From contig LUCM01001548.1 of the NCBI GenBank assembly GCA_008360955.1, forward strand, positions 200,649 to 264,648: a stretch of 64,000 nt of DNA, read 5' to 3'. A model generated the notes under the pieces. That model saw nothing but the letters and a program-made list of their open reading frames with translations, made no database searches and was not told the origin of the DNA. Positions 1-11,095 of the stretch are shown here, one piece after another. The DNA is from Fasciolopsis buskii (lineage: Eukaryota > Platyhelminthes > Trematoda > Plagiorchiida > Fasciolidae). The position numbers were made by a program, and so were the translations under genes. The number at the start of each line of letters is the position of its first letter. The first letter of the stretch is position 1.

Positions 1-99
1 TGATTTCTGCTCAGCACGCCGGTCCATTAGGGCTGTTAGAGAGTAACGAGATGTGAACTCCGTGGAAGCCTGCGGAAGGATCACGGGATCTGGTGGCGT

Positions 100-1690
100 C
101 AACGAGATCTACAGATGGAACGTCCTATCGCCATGGGAAATTCCCGAGAGCTGTTTCGCTTCATTCAAGCTACTGGTAAGAAAGCATTGGTTGTGAGCGA
201 AAGGATCTGTGAACCTGACGGTTCGCCTATCCACAAACTTCAGCGCCGTCTTCTAGGTTGGGTAGGGTACTTTCAGACACAATTTAACTGGCCCTCAGCA
301 TCAGCGTCTTCAGCGGCTATTCCGGCAAGCTTTCGGTGGCGTGTTACAACAGATCCGCCAACTGAGGTGGAGATCCTCAGAGAAATCCCAGATTTAAGAC
401 TTCATAAAGCGACGGGCTCCGATGATCTTTTCCCAACTCTATTTAAAGATTCAGGTATGGAACTGATCATAGAAATTCAAACTCTATTCTCGAATGTCTA
501 GCACTCCGAGAAAGTCCCCTTTTCCTGGGGATTCGATTGTTCCCCGGGTCTTTAAAAAGGGCTTGCGCAGTGACTGTGCTAACCGTGGGAGTATTAGCCT
601 AATTCCAACAGCGTCAAAGCTGCCTTCGTCTATCATTCTTCGCAGGTTGTACAACACCAGTGAAGGGCAAACTCGTGAGGAACAGGCTGAGTTTTGCACT
701 GGTCCTGGATGCGTCGATCAAATCTTCACACTCCGACAGATGTTAGACCACCGTTTTACTTTCCAAAGGCCAACGGTCATCGTGTTCTTCAACATTCGCG
801 CATCCTTCGACTCTGTTGATAGGTCTCAACTATGGCACTGTTCATTGAGGAATGGAGTACCTGAGAAGCATGTGTTGGTTTTCAAAGAGTCGTGTGTCAG
901 GTCGGGTTAAGGCTTATGACCAGCTCTCGTCTCCGTCGTCCCCGGTGGAGTACGGCAACGTGCTTTGCATCTTCCAAATGCAAGATACCTCAGGACTGGC
1001 AGGAGCCAGTACCAGCACTCATCCTTTGTGATGATCAGTTACAGGTAGTCAGTAGCTTGAATTACCTCGGCAGTCTGATCACACCTGGCGGCGTTAGGGA
1101 GGACGTAACCTCACGAACTGCGAAATCCAGAGCAGCTTCTGCGGACCTGCGACACCTGTGACACTGCCATGACATCCGGCTTTCCCTCAAAAGAAGTGTG
1201 TACAATGCCATAGTTCGCAGTGTTCTTTATAGTTGCGAGGCTTGGCCCATCCGTGTTGATGATGCCCAGGGACTTTCTGTGTTCGACCATCGATATCTCT
1301 GAAGCATTGCTCGTGTTTGGTGGGAAGATCGAGTGAGCAATGACGAGGTGCATCGTTGTGTAAATGCAAACAGTCGTCCTCTGAGGGAGATAATCGCTCT
1401 AAATCGCGTTCGGTGGCTTGAATACGTACTGCATATGACAGTCCATCGATCCCTTTTTCATATTGTTTTCGCAAGTGATGGGCAAGGCTGGAAGATGCGA
1501 TGCGACGGTCAGGTAGATGCCTGAAGAAGTTAGTTTGGGCTTTAGCCGTGGCTGGTGCTTCCCACCGTCGTGGTTGGGATCGAACAGATGAATACTGTTG
1601 TTTGGAGGGGCTGAGAGCTATAGCTCAGAACCGAAGTCAATGGCATGAATGCTATGTGGCCTGCTGGAGAACTGATGCCGCTTAAAACTA
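100..1690 (+). mobile_element. LINE-A1: decayed RTE-like non-LTR retrotransposon, RT and C-terminal part
   Basis: This is the remnant of an endonuclease/reverse-transcriptase polyprotein that copies element RNA into chromosomal DNA. The pre-RT linker is readable at 115-500 (IHKLQRRLLGWVGYFQTQFNW, then LRLHKATGSDDLFPTLFKD). RT motifs follow at 494-910, where GCVDQIFTLRQ precedes VIVFFNIRASFDSVDR. The motif A aspartate is an asparagine at 791-793, so the copy is catalytically dead. The palm YxDD region is missing: near 890-960 the text jumps from a GVRQG-like remnant straight to the post-palm CFASSKCK. The C-terminal region continues with frame changes (NYLGSLITPGG near 1060; RSVLYSCEAW and SIARVWW near 1220-1320; GASHRRGWDRTDE and AQNRSQWHEC near 1555-1655). 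No 5' endonuclease part is present inside the window, so the copy is truncated or runs off the left edge. RTE is my clade call from family resemblance. Confidence 0.8.
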
Positions 1691-1833
1691 ATCTGAAAAC
1701 GACTAAAAAAAATAAATGTGTACGGGTAAAACGCAAAGAAGCAGTTGGTTTGTCTTTTTTCGCTTTTTGTCCGCTTTTGGTAGTGCCATTTACTTTTTGT
1801 TGCGTTGATACCATACTTGTTTTCAATCCGGTG

Positions 1834-1836
<3 letters not shown>

Positions 1837-1880
<44 letters not shown>
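1837..1880. repeat. (TA)n microsatellite
   Basis: An uninterrupted TA run of about 39 bases ends in GTATA. It lies about 150 bases past the LINE-A1 3' end, after A-rich sequence, so it could be part of the element's tail or an independent microsatellite. Confidence 0.95.
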
Positions 1881-1882
<2 letters not shown>

Positions 1883-2153
1883 GAAGCAGGAATTAGTATC
1901 TGGATGCGTGAACAAAATTTGCCCGGGAGCACACGACCAGTTTCGCGGTTATTGTCGCTCGTCAGGTATGCGTACCCGATGCTCTCTTGTCCAAACATCC
2001 ACATACTTGTACACTCCGAATTGATTGATATTTCTCACCAGAATCGAATCTGTAGCAACAGGAGTGTGCATGGAAGCTCTTCGTCGAAGAGTCCACAGAA
2101 GAATCACAACTGTGATTCGTTGATAATTCTTTGTCAGTTGGGCTGAGCCAACC

Positions 2154-2170
2154 TATATGCATATATATAC

Positions 2171-2208
<38 letters not shown>

Positions 2209-2220
2209 AGAGAGAGATGT
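2154..2220. repeat. (AT)n microsatellite with GAGA flank
   Basis: TATATGCATATATATAC is followed by a longer AT run ending near 2206 and then a short GAGAGAGA stretch. It is the second AT array within 350 bases. Between the two (1881-2153) I recognise nothing. Confidence 0.9.
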
Positions 2221-2249
2221 AGAGAAAGAGTGAAACGAGAAGCAAAACA

Positions 2250-2400
2250 ATGAAAGGTATCCGGCCTCACATAATTCACCACTTCACTTGCAGCTGCGGT
2301 CACACAAGCGTAGGCAGAACTAGCACTTCTGAAACTTTTAAAACGAATGTGCAGCGTCTCCGGAACACGCATACAAGATGCTATTATCATAACCACTCTT
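2250..2400 (+). pseudogene. Possible GIY-YIG-like fragment, Penelope-type (tentative)
   Basis: The short open frame starting at 2250 reads HHFTCSCGHTSVGRTSTSET, which resembles the T-C-x-C-G-x-x-Y-I/V-G-x-T segment at the start of GIY-YIG endonuclease domains such as those ending Penelope-like retroelements. The conserved tyrosine before the Val-Gly is a serine here, and no upstream Penelope reverse transcriptase was found. The resemblance covers only about 25 residues and may be chance. Confidence 0.22.
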
Positions 2401-2499
2401 CGAAGTCCAGATGCAACCTCCGTTTCTTGTTTCGTCCTTCACGTGTCAGGAGGATTCCAGTTCACGAGGTCAGGTTGGCTGCGGAATCGCTTTGAGCAC

Positions 2500-3640
2500 G
2501 AGTGCCATGTGATCACTGTTAGACTGAGTCACAACCGACAGTCGTGTGTGCAGTTAGGTTGGACGGTTCTGTCCGTATAAAATGCGGACGAATAGAACGC
2601 CTGTCTGCTCATGTCTGTGTATGATCCCATAGTCTGCGAGTCTTCTCAAGCTACATATAATTTCCACCAGAACCTGTCGTGATTATTGTCAAGTGTACGT
2701 TCAACGGATGTTGCGATCACTGTTGGTGATTCTAACATCCAACTTGTTTGTTTGGGAGAGACAGAAAAGCACATCAGAGGCCCATTTGCTGTCCCAGTCG
2801 ACCGAACCGACAGTGGCAATCGCAGCATAGGTTTGTTCCGACTATAGAGAGCTGAACAAACTCTCCTAATAAAAAGCGGAACAGGTTCATTCGACGACCT
2901 TAGCCATTACAGCGTCAGACTCTAATTATATTGTTAATGGTCACCGGTGGCGTGGGTCAACTGGAAGTTGTCAGCCTTTCTCGTCCACATCCGCGAAGTC
3001 AGATTACGCCTCGGTTAGTTTTCGCTTTTGTTTACGTCTAGTCTGTAATCGGGCGAACACGAGAACAAGCAGTCTTGCATTGTTGTTCCTAGATGATAAT
3101 GGGCTCCTTGAATTACAGTCGATTTTCTACGCGATTAATGTCACACGCCAATGCTCAGAATCCGAGCGAACACTGGGAACGCGTTAAACGTACTCTCCGC
3201 TCAGCAACGAACGTCACGCCAGACTCCAGGTTGATAGGTCCCAGAAACGGTAAATTTCCTCGAACTCAGTTAATCGGTTAGATTCCCACAGATATATCTC
3301 CCTAGAAGCCAAACACAATGACATGCGCAAACTTCTGAAAGGTCAGCTGATCAGAGGACTCAAAAATCACCACGAACAGGAGAGGGTAGGAAAAAGTGCG
3401 GAATTGGAAAATACCGCGGCTATCAGTAACAGTCGCCACCTTTAACAACTTGTTGGGAGTATGGTTGTCGAAGACCAAGTGTGAGATGATCAAGAAATTG
3501 GATGGCTCATTGAGTCATTCTTCGGAACGTCGCTAGAAGTACTGAGCAGAGCACTTCGGAGGGCAGTTTAGTTGGCCGACTGCTACAGTGGATTCCCCAA
3601 TTATGACTGCTATTGAAACAATACAGAGGAAACCTTTTGC
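2500..3640. other. No recognised gene
   Basis: Both strands carry only short frames of about 60 codons (for example 3093-3281 plus and 3302-3493 minus). None matches a family I know, and no tandem repeat is visible. Confidence 0.6.
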
Positions 3641-3641
3641 A

Positions 3642-3820
3642 TCATTTTAATTTCTTTATTATTGAAACAACGATGTACATTAGGAAGGTAGCTGCAGCCA
3701 ATAGATGACTGCAAGTGGAGAAGTAGACTGGTGGTGGGAGGATTCGAACCCGTAGCCCTCACGTTCAAGCCCCGATAACTTATCCGCCTGCTTATCATCG
3801 GTCAACCCACCGTAAGAAAT
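3642..3820 (-). mobile_element. SINE-1 copy a (tRNA-derived SINE)
   Basis: Read on the minus strand, the copy starts with a tRNA-like head that carries an intact Pol III B box, GGTTCGAATCC (plus-strand complement near 3741-3751), followed by TCCCACCACCAGTC. A body with CTTCTCCACTTG and CATCTATTGGCTGCAGC follows, and the tail reads TACATCGTTGTTTCAATAATAAAG plus A-rich sequence. The same order of head, CACTTG body and AATAAAG tail recurs in four other copies (47.7, 49.5, 60.0 and 61.5 kb), which defines the family. It should be non-coding and mobilised by a LINE. Confidence 0.8.
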
Positions 3821-5199
3821 AGAGGTAGTCAGGGAACCAGTTTTTCATGAAGGCATTACGGTGCCATTTATTCAACAACCGTGGCGAGCCTCCAACATTA
3901 TAGATAACAAAACTCCTGGAAGCACGTCCTTAACGACCAGCATGAACCGAAAGAGTTAGCAGGTCAAAAGAAATACGACAGGTCCTGGTATGAAAATTAC
4001 TGCATTATTCTCTGGTGCTCAAACACCGAACGTTTCTGCTCATCTACCCTCAATGGCCACATCAGTGACCTGTATAGCAGCACCAATCTTATGGGTGCAG
4101 CATACACTCAATCGATAACCGGATATCGCACCAACGCCACTGATGTCCCAAATTGGTGAATGATAATCGAGCCTCTTGTTTGCGGGAAAATGGCTAGCCC
4201 TGACAGAAGACCATCAGGTGAGATACAACTAACCAATCATATACAACGTTTCCTTTTCTTGCCTCTCGTTTTTTCGTGACTTCCCTCCTTACTAATTGTT
4301 CTGGTGTCACAATTTGCGCAGAGAATCGTGACATACACAAACAGTTTGACTCGCTGTGATCCTCTAACTACCTCGAGATACACATTTTTGCGCTGTAATT
4401 CAGTCACCTGTTTGGTCTATGTAAACCAGTAGTATCACAATACTATCGTTGCGAAGTAACAACCATAACCATAGCACGTTGGTGTAAAGTTAATGGCTGT
4501 CCAACTATATGCATGCCACCTGGCAACTCGGCACGTCACTCAGCCTCGTCAAAATTCCAACGAGCCGAGCGAGTCCCGAATGCGAGAAGCCTATCAGACG
4601 TTGAGACCCGCTACTCCACTTGAACTGATGGACACCGGGAACATTTGCAAGAAGCTCACTTATGACACCACTTGACAATGAACCGTTGCTAGTATCGGGC
4701 GTGTTATCAATGGAGATACTATGGGTAGGCACAAGGGGCAAACAGACTGGGTTGGAGAGAGAAGAGACAGGTTGAATAAAAGAGTCATCTCTTAGCAGTA
4801 GCATACTTATCATTACCCACCCCACCCTGCTCGATGCAATGGACAGCGCGGTCCTGATTATCCGGCGCGACGACCGATGCAGTATGGAATTATTTGTAGA
4901 CGTGTAACTCATGGGGAATAATGGACGGGTACTGCTAGGGAGTCCAGCCGCTAAGCAGAAAAACGATTAGGGTTCTCAACCAAAGACTTTGGTTCTAACA
5001 AGAACCTGACCGCAAGGCGGCGGGGAATAACTGAGTGGGCGCCCATCTACTCGGATCAATTAGTCTTCCACTAGTTTTTTCCGAGTGAGCTGCTAACTCA
5101 GATCAAGCCCCGACTTTAAGGAGCAGGAGCCTTCTAGGCATGAAATAAGCCATCCAGTATAGCTCGTTGGGTAATGGAGTTGGATTTATCCAAGCTCTT
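3821..5199. other. No recognised gene
   Basis: A 135-codon minus frame at 4505-4912 is rich in serine, leucine and isoleucine and resembles no family I know. The right end may already contain decayed 5' sequence of LINE-A2, but I cannot align it confidently. Confidence 0.5.
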
Positions 5200-6074
5200 C
5201 GCTGTTATCTGCTAGTCGTCGACAAATCGCCGTTGATGCGAACCATAACCAAGCACATTGTGAACGCCGATCGCGTTTGAATAGCAGTCTACGTGCTGAC
5301 CGTGGTCGGAATATCCCACTGATATGGAAGCAGCTTCTGCTACTGGCAACTCCAGAAAGCTCTTTCTACTCAGTCCTCAGTTATTCTACGATCTTTTTGT
5401 GGCCAATATCAGATGGTCCACCAACATAAGCGAAAATTCGATTAGAGCTAGTCTCTGAAAGGATACAACGCATACGGACTAGATGGCATTCCTCTTACAC
5501 TTTTTTAAGATGCAAAACCGGTTCTATCGAGTGTAGACATCTGTTGCCAAGAATTTGGACAGAAAATAGTCCCCGCACATTGAGATGAATCGATGGCCAA
5601 TCCTGTCTCTAAAAATGGTTGCCACACAAAGTTCTAACCATTAGGGAAAAGGTTTGACCTATGTTATTTCGAAACTCCTAACTCAAAATTCAAAGTCGTG
5701 AAGATCAAACTCGGTTTCGCCCAGACCATGGCTGCATGTATCAGACCTCAACCCTTTGCTTACTGTTTGAACACCGTCACGTTTACCAAAGGCTAACCAT
5801 CTTCGTGTTCTTGGATATCAGGGCCGCCTCTGGTTCTGTCGACAGATGAACCTTGTGAACCCTTATGCTGAAAACGAGATAGCGTGCTCGGTTAGACATG
5901 TGCTTTGCACCTTAGAAGCGCAAAGCGCAGTTACAGGAGTGGACGACAGCAGTGCCGAACTTGATACTGGATGGAGACGAACTGACGAATGTGGACAGTT
6001 TCACTTACCTTGGTAGCCGCTTGTCCAACCATGGTGGCACAGCAGTAGAAATGAGCAAGCTTACGCTGGACTGG

Positions 6075-6801
6075 AGCACTTATAGCGTCGACCTGATATT
6101 TCACTGAAGTTGAAAGATCGTGTCTGCTGTGCTTGAGAGGGATCAGCTGTTGTATGGTTGCGAGACATGGAGTATGCGTGTGGGAGATATTCATCGGTTG
6201 GAGGTTCTTGATTATCGATGTTCACGTATTATCGCCAGGATTGGATGGAGTGACCAGGTGAGTAATGCGGGGGTCAGAAATCTAGCACTGGGGGGCGAGT
6301 CTCAGAATACCTTATTTCAGCGCATAAAACTTAGCAGACTACACCGTTTAGGGTTGGGTTACGTGTTGCGTATGCCGAACACTCGTCTACCATACCGTGC
6401 CCTATTTTGCGTTCCTCCCACGAAGTGGAAGAAGCCACGTGGAGTTCAGATGACGTGGCAACGCGGGATGAGAAAATGTATGGCGCACATAGGTTGAGTA
6501 GGTGTCTCACGTCTTCGTCTTCGTGGTTGGGGTCCGAAGGACGCGCCAACTAGGTGGCTGGAGACACTGAAGGATATGGCGGTGAACCGTGAACAGTGGC
6601 GACTGTGTTGTCATTTTCTATCGAATCAGAGTGATGGAAAGAGTGCCTTTTTAAAGTTAGACTGTATTTCGTGTGTTGTCTACAGCAGCATTTTACCTCT
6701 TACCACGTATGTAGGTCCACTCTCTGTTGCCCTTGGATATTCAGTTTTTATAGAAACGTGTAAATTTGGGGAATAGGCAGCGGTCAGTGAGGCTTGCCTT
6801 G
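6075..6801 (+). repeat. Near-identical block, left copy (partner 14055-14781)
   Basis: Compared line by line, these 727 bases differ from 14055-14781 at only three positions: 6215, 6222 and 6759. Each is T here and C in the partner. The change at 6222 alters Ser to Pro; the one at 6215 is silent. Outside the block the two elements diverge immediately (three mismatches in the 20 bases just left of it, four in the 20 just right) and carry indels further left. The offset is exactly 7980 bases throughout, so there are no indels in the block. Confidence 0.95.
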
Positions 6802-6819
6802 CTGTTTGACGCTGAACGC

Positions 6820-6820
<1 letters not shown>

Positions 6821-6850
<30 letters not shown>
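6821..6850. repeat. (GAT)10 tail of LINE-A2
   Basis: Ten perfect GAT units directly follow the LINE-A2 3' end and directly abut the truncated start of LINE-A3. RTE-clade elements commonly end in short tandem repeats, so I read it as the element's 3' tail. Confidence 0.9.
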
Positions 6851-6851
<1 letters not shown>

Positions 6852-7790
6852 CTTTCATACTGAAGGCTCTCCATCAGTAGAGTAAGAGTGTATAGATAAT
6901 CTTCTCCGTCCTTTGCTATCTCCAGAGGTGTTCGGCAAGGATGCTCCATTTTCTCGTTCCCCTTTAAATTTAAAATAAGTGGTCTGCTCCGCGGGGCCTT
7001 GGTCGGTATTGCGAACCATGTCGTGGAACTTTTACCGGATCCCAGGGTTTCTGATTTAGATTATGTTGACGATGCTGCCTTGGTGGAAGACGACCATCAA
7101 GTTGTACAAACTGATTTAAACCACCTGGCCGCCGAGGTCACCATGGCATGCACTTTGATTTCTCTAAATGCTAAGTGCTCTTTTAAAACTTGCAGGGAGA
7201 TTCTGCTGCAACCGATTTTGCGGAGGGCGTTTGGAAATAGTCAACAGCTTTGTATACCTCGAGAGTTGCATTTCTGGTGGTGGGAATGTCCGCGACGAGA
7301 TCTTGTTATGTACTTCTAAAGCTTGCCTGCTCTTTGCCAATCCGATGCACTTATGGCGTCGAGACAGAAGGCTTTCGCTGAAAGGTAGAATCTATAATGT
7401 TGTAGTTCGTTCAATGAATGTGAAACCTGGCCGGTTCGCGAAGACCTGTGCCGGCTGGCCGTTTGCAAAAGGAGTTTAAAAAAGACTACCTCCAGTTTAG
7501 CTGCAGCGGGACCTTGTTATCTACCGGGTTGGAATAGGAACGATGCCGAAAACCGCTGGATAAAGACGCCGAGGGATATGGCTCGAAACCGGAATCCGTG
7601 AAAACAATGCTGTTTGGAATGGTCTGGTGGCTCCCATCTTTCCCCTTCTCTGCATAACAAAAATAAGAAACAAGCGGACGAAAAAATCCCGTATGTAGTA
7701 AAACTTCCAAAAATATCTAAATTTCTATATTTGGTTTGTTCTCTTATTACGATTACTACTACTATCATTATTCCACGGCCATTTTTACAC
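6852..7790 (+). mobile_element. LINE-A3: 5'-truncated RTE-like element with intact YVDD
   Basis: This fragment carries the part of RT missing in LINE-A1 and A2. The motif GVRQGCS lies at 6927-6947 and the catalytic YVDD at 7062-7073 in the same open frame (DLDYVDDAALVEDD). A frameshift follows near 7225, and the next frame reads FVYLESCISGGG, LWRRDRRLSLKGRIYNVVVRS and a frame-changed ETW box near 7424. The sequence then jumps to the tail (RDMARN-like text near 7570; QCCLEWSG near 7604 is similar to the family's C-terminal CCHF region). The end is A/T-rich with TACTACTAC near 7755. It starts abruptly after the (GAT)10 tail of LINE-A2. It is non-functional because of the frameshifts, although the YVDD is intact. 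Confidence 0.8.
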
Positions 7791-9399
7791 CATATCTGCA
7801 CCGATCAACTGAGGCAGATTTCAAAGTACCTGGTTTTCCGACCTTGGAATAATTAGTCTCACTTCGGATCTTTCAGTATCTAATTCTAACTTCGCAGATG
7901 TTATAATTTATAGTAAAAAATGCTCGTCAATCATATAAAGAACCAAAGTATTTCGTATGATGGAGAGCCAAACGCTTCGCCTCACCCTCCATCGGTAGTG
8001 GAAAACTTTGATCTTCCAAAGCAGTCTCGTGCAATTCTTGCCTTCCAAATCTCCCCCCACTTACTTGTAATTCTTAAGATGTATTTGCGAACCACGTGAA
8101 AAGGCTGAGGTTTTACTTCTCAATTAGCCCCTTAATTCATTTACCGATTTATTCTACACCCCCGGGATCCTTTTCCCACTCTCCATCATCCGCCTCGTAT
8201 TAGCGATAAGATTCACCAAACTCTGCTTTCTCAGGATATATGCAAACATCCCTTTCAGACAGTATAACACCAGTCGTTCTTAGAAGGAGTGCCCCGGAAT
8301 CTTTGAAGCTTCCTATTTTTACAGCCTCTTGGAAGCACACCGTGACTTCCCCATTCCCAAAGGTGATGATACACTCGACCCGAGTAACCATCGTCCAATT
8401 CCCCTAACAATCATTTTTTCGGAAGTATTCGAAATTAGCACCTCCAACCAACATCTTCCAAGCGCGAAGGACCATTGAACAGCCGTCAATATATGCTGCG
8501 ACTTCAGAGTCCCACTGCGGTCTCTCTGGCTCTCATCTCACTCCTAGTCGGGTTCAATCGGCAACCATGAAGCAACGTAATTGAACTTGTCCGATATCTC
8601 AAAATTCTTCTACTCAGCTGAGGATGAGGAAATTCGGGCGAAACTCCCTACGTTTGTGTTCTTCCCGGCTCCAATATTGTGGATGTCAAGTTCCTTCAGC
8701 AAGCAAACCACTTGGCCGAGCCAAGGGGGTTCTCTCTCAGCTATTTTTCCGAAAGTCAACAGCGTTGCCGGTAAGGGCTGACTTCAGACTAATCAGCGTC
8801 TGACTTCCTCGAAAATCTGAAGTCATTAGTTTCGTAAGTTAATTTCCTGGTTAAAATCGAGATCGACAATACTGATCAACTAGGTTAACCAACTGTCCCT
8901 ACTATCCGTCGGTGCGTAGTTGATGATTCAACTTGTGTCAGCCAAAAAAATGTTTCAGCCACTTGACCAGATTTCTCTTTGACATCTACCTGAAACTTAC
9001 GATCAAGAACCCGGAAAAACTACCCATCTTTCCATAAACCGAAGCCAATGGTCTAAGAATGCAAGTCCAAAGCGGCCTTTGCGGAATAAAAACAAAACGA
9101 TGTTATACGTAGTGCCGTCAATGGCAATATGACATCCAACAACGTCTTCCGCCGTCTTTTAGAGTAAAACTTATTCACCAACCGTTGTTGATAAACTCCG
9201 CTCCCTCGGGATGGCTTACCAACAGTTTGAGTCTTTCCGCGCTAATCGGGCACCACTGAAAACGTTGCCTATCGGATTGCGATCGACTTTGCCTGATTTC
9301 CCACCGTAATCATCAGAAGAAGGTACGCCATCCGGCGCAACGACCAATAACAGGTGCCATTTTTGGAGGATTAAACAAAAATCTACGTTTTGAATTAGA
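7791..9399. other. No recognised gene; possible decayed gag of Gypsy-1
   Basis: Frames are short (8200-8391 minus, 8581-8781 plus) and unrecognised. The position, directly upstream of a Gypsy polyprotein, would fit gag, but I see no zinc knuckle and no alignable capsid segment. Confidence 0.4.
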
Positions 9400-11095
9400 T
9401 GAGGGGTGCTCTCTGTAACAACCGTGAGAACAACAACTGCAGGAAAGTCTGTCGTTATAAAACCTCATGAAAACAATTCTGCGTCTATAATGTCAACCAT
9501 GATCTTTTTTCACTAAACATCGTAGTTCAAAGTTACATACCTTACACTGTGACTGAAAGTTGTAGAACTAAGGTGAACAAATCACTTAGCATTACATTCA
9601 TGAGACCCAATCAATCGACCAGTTATATTAAGGCCCTTGATTAGTCATTATGGGCTTTAAAAACAGTACCGTAATTTTATATTGCATGTTATTGGATTTT
9701 CCTATTCAAGTTCTACCTTGTTTTGACTTCTTCAAACAAGGGAAGGAACAAATATTCCCCTAGCTGGTGCATCTGCTGCCCATAATTAACCTCTTTGCCT
9801 AAGTGTAGACTAACCGCCACTAAATCATGTCAATGCTTTCTTGAGGAAAGAAATTTATTTAACTAGGAGGTATTGAAGGATGGCATGATCAAGCTTTTCA
9901 AAGTTCCTTGGCACCCTCCGTGTATCATAACGACCCACAGAAAGCGAAACATCTGACTACAATCAAAATATTAATCGGTTCATTTTACTAGATGCTCCCG
10001 AAAATGAGCAAATGATAGCCAATTTCTCACGATATTCGATTTTCAACTCTTTAGACCCAAAAAACGCTTATCACCAGATACTCGATTAGAGGACGAGTGA
10101 TATCCCACTACCTTTGAGGCTCGTTGCATCAGTTCCGATGCACATTTGGGATTATCAATGGCGCTGAATATTTCCATAGTGTCATTACCGATATTATCTC
10201 CGACGAAAAGCTGAATGGTACCTTCGCGAACAGAAGTATCAGCAAGGACGATCTGTCTGCATTTGTCAATGTTGCTGCGCAACAAAGCCTTATTTTCAGA
10301 AATGACAGAAATGACATTAGCTGTTAAAATATGAAGTTATTGGGGTACGAATTTCCGGTTCCAAAAATAAGGAATCTCTACGTGGCCTCTCGGTCCCAAG
10401 TAGCACCGATTACCAAGGGATTATTCTCACAATGCACTACAGTTCTCAGATAAAATGCATGACTTTGACCGTAACTACATACCTTCTCCTTCCGCCAGCG
10501 ATGCCGAAGCAGATTTAAAATCAACATAGAGCAAAAAAACCGTTATCATTACTAGTGATCACCTTGAAAAAGATGTGCTAAATATAACTACCTCCGTGAC
10601 ACAGAATAAGAACTATGACCAATAGTGGATTAAGTGTCTGTTAATCCGCAAAAATCGAAGGCTCCAGTTCCAGATATGCCGATCACTTTGGTAGCAGAGA
10701 CCAATTCGCTGTCGACCAAATTGCTATCACGCCTGACCTGTTAGAACTTCCTGCAGTTCCGAACCACTCTACTTATTAGGATCGCCGTTGCTGTTTCTCC
10801 CCTGCAGTGAGCCATAGTGGTTTTAAAGCATGACTTGCGTCAACAATGTTACGAAAAAGTTATCCTTCAGAGAAAAGCGGCATCAATTTACGAAAAGATT
10901 TGGGCCATAGCTGAGGCAATTTGGGAGTGGACATCTTCTCGGCGTTCGTTTTCTACTCACTACTGACCGGAACTCCGTGGGTTTCATATGCGACAAGCAT
11001 CTTGTCAAAATAAAAAACAAAACGATATAACGGTGGCGAATGGACCTCTCCAGCTACCTCTTTGACACCGAGAAGGCACTGAAGTAAAATTTTAA
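9400..11095 (+). mobile_element. Gypsy-1: decayed LTR retrotransposon pol (RT and RNase H)
   Basis: Protein order fits Ty3/Gypsy. Text before RT near 9840-9990 ends in DYNQNINRFILLDAP. The RT motif reads FNSLDPKNAYHQI at 10041-10079. The next block, after a frameshift, is HQFRCTFGIINGAEYFHSV and then DEKLNGTFAN (10127-10235), where the family normally has an F-A-Y-x-D-D-like active site; here it is FANRSIS, so the catalytic aspartates are lost. KLLGYEFPVPKIR follows near 10333. RNase H is visible near 10880-11060 (LLTTDRNSVGFICDKH at 10938-10997, RWRMDLSSYLFD near 11030). No integrase was found downstream and no LTRs were identified. The protease is presumed to lie in 9400-9800 but is unreadable. 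Confidence 0.75.

Larger units (their letters stand above)
5200..6850 (+). mobile_element. LINE-A2: decayed RTE-like non-LTR retrotransposon
   Basis: This is the same family as LINE-A1. The pre-RT linker reads MEAASATGNSRKLF at 5324-5365. RT text is visible near 5700-5850, where motif A keeps its aspartate (FVFLDIRA) but the following AFDSVDR has become ASGSVDR. The YxDD palm region is deleted, and the sequence resumes near 5890 at the post-palm segment equivalent to MCFAPSKCK. The C-terminal domain is unusually well preserved from 6120 to 6497 in one frame (YGCETWSMRVGDIHRLEVLD, then IARIGWSDQVSNAGVRNLAL and PYRALFCVPPTKWKKPRG). After a stop it continues to WLETLKDMAVNREQWRLCCHF near 6557-6620. 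It ends in (GAT)10, a simple-repeat tail typical of RTE elements. Positions 6075-6801 are almost identical to LINE-A4. Confidence 0.85.
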
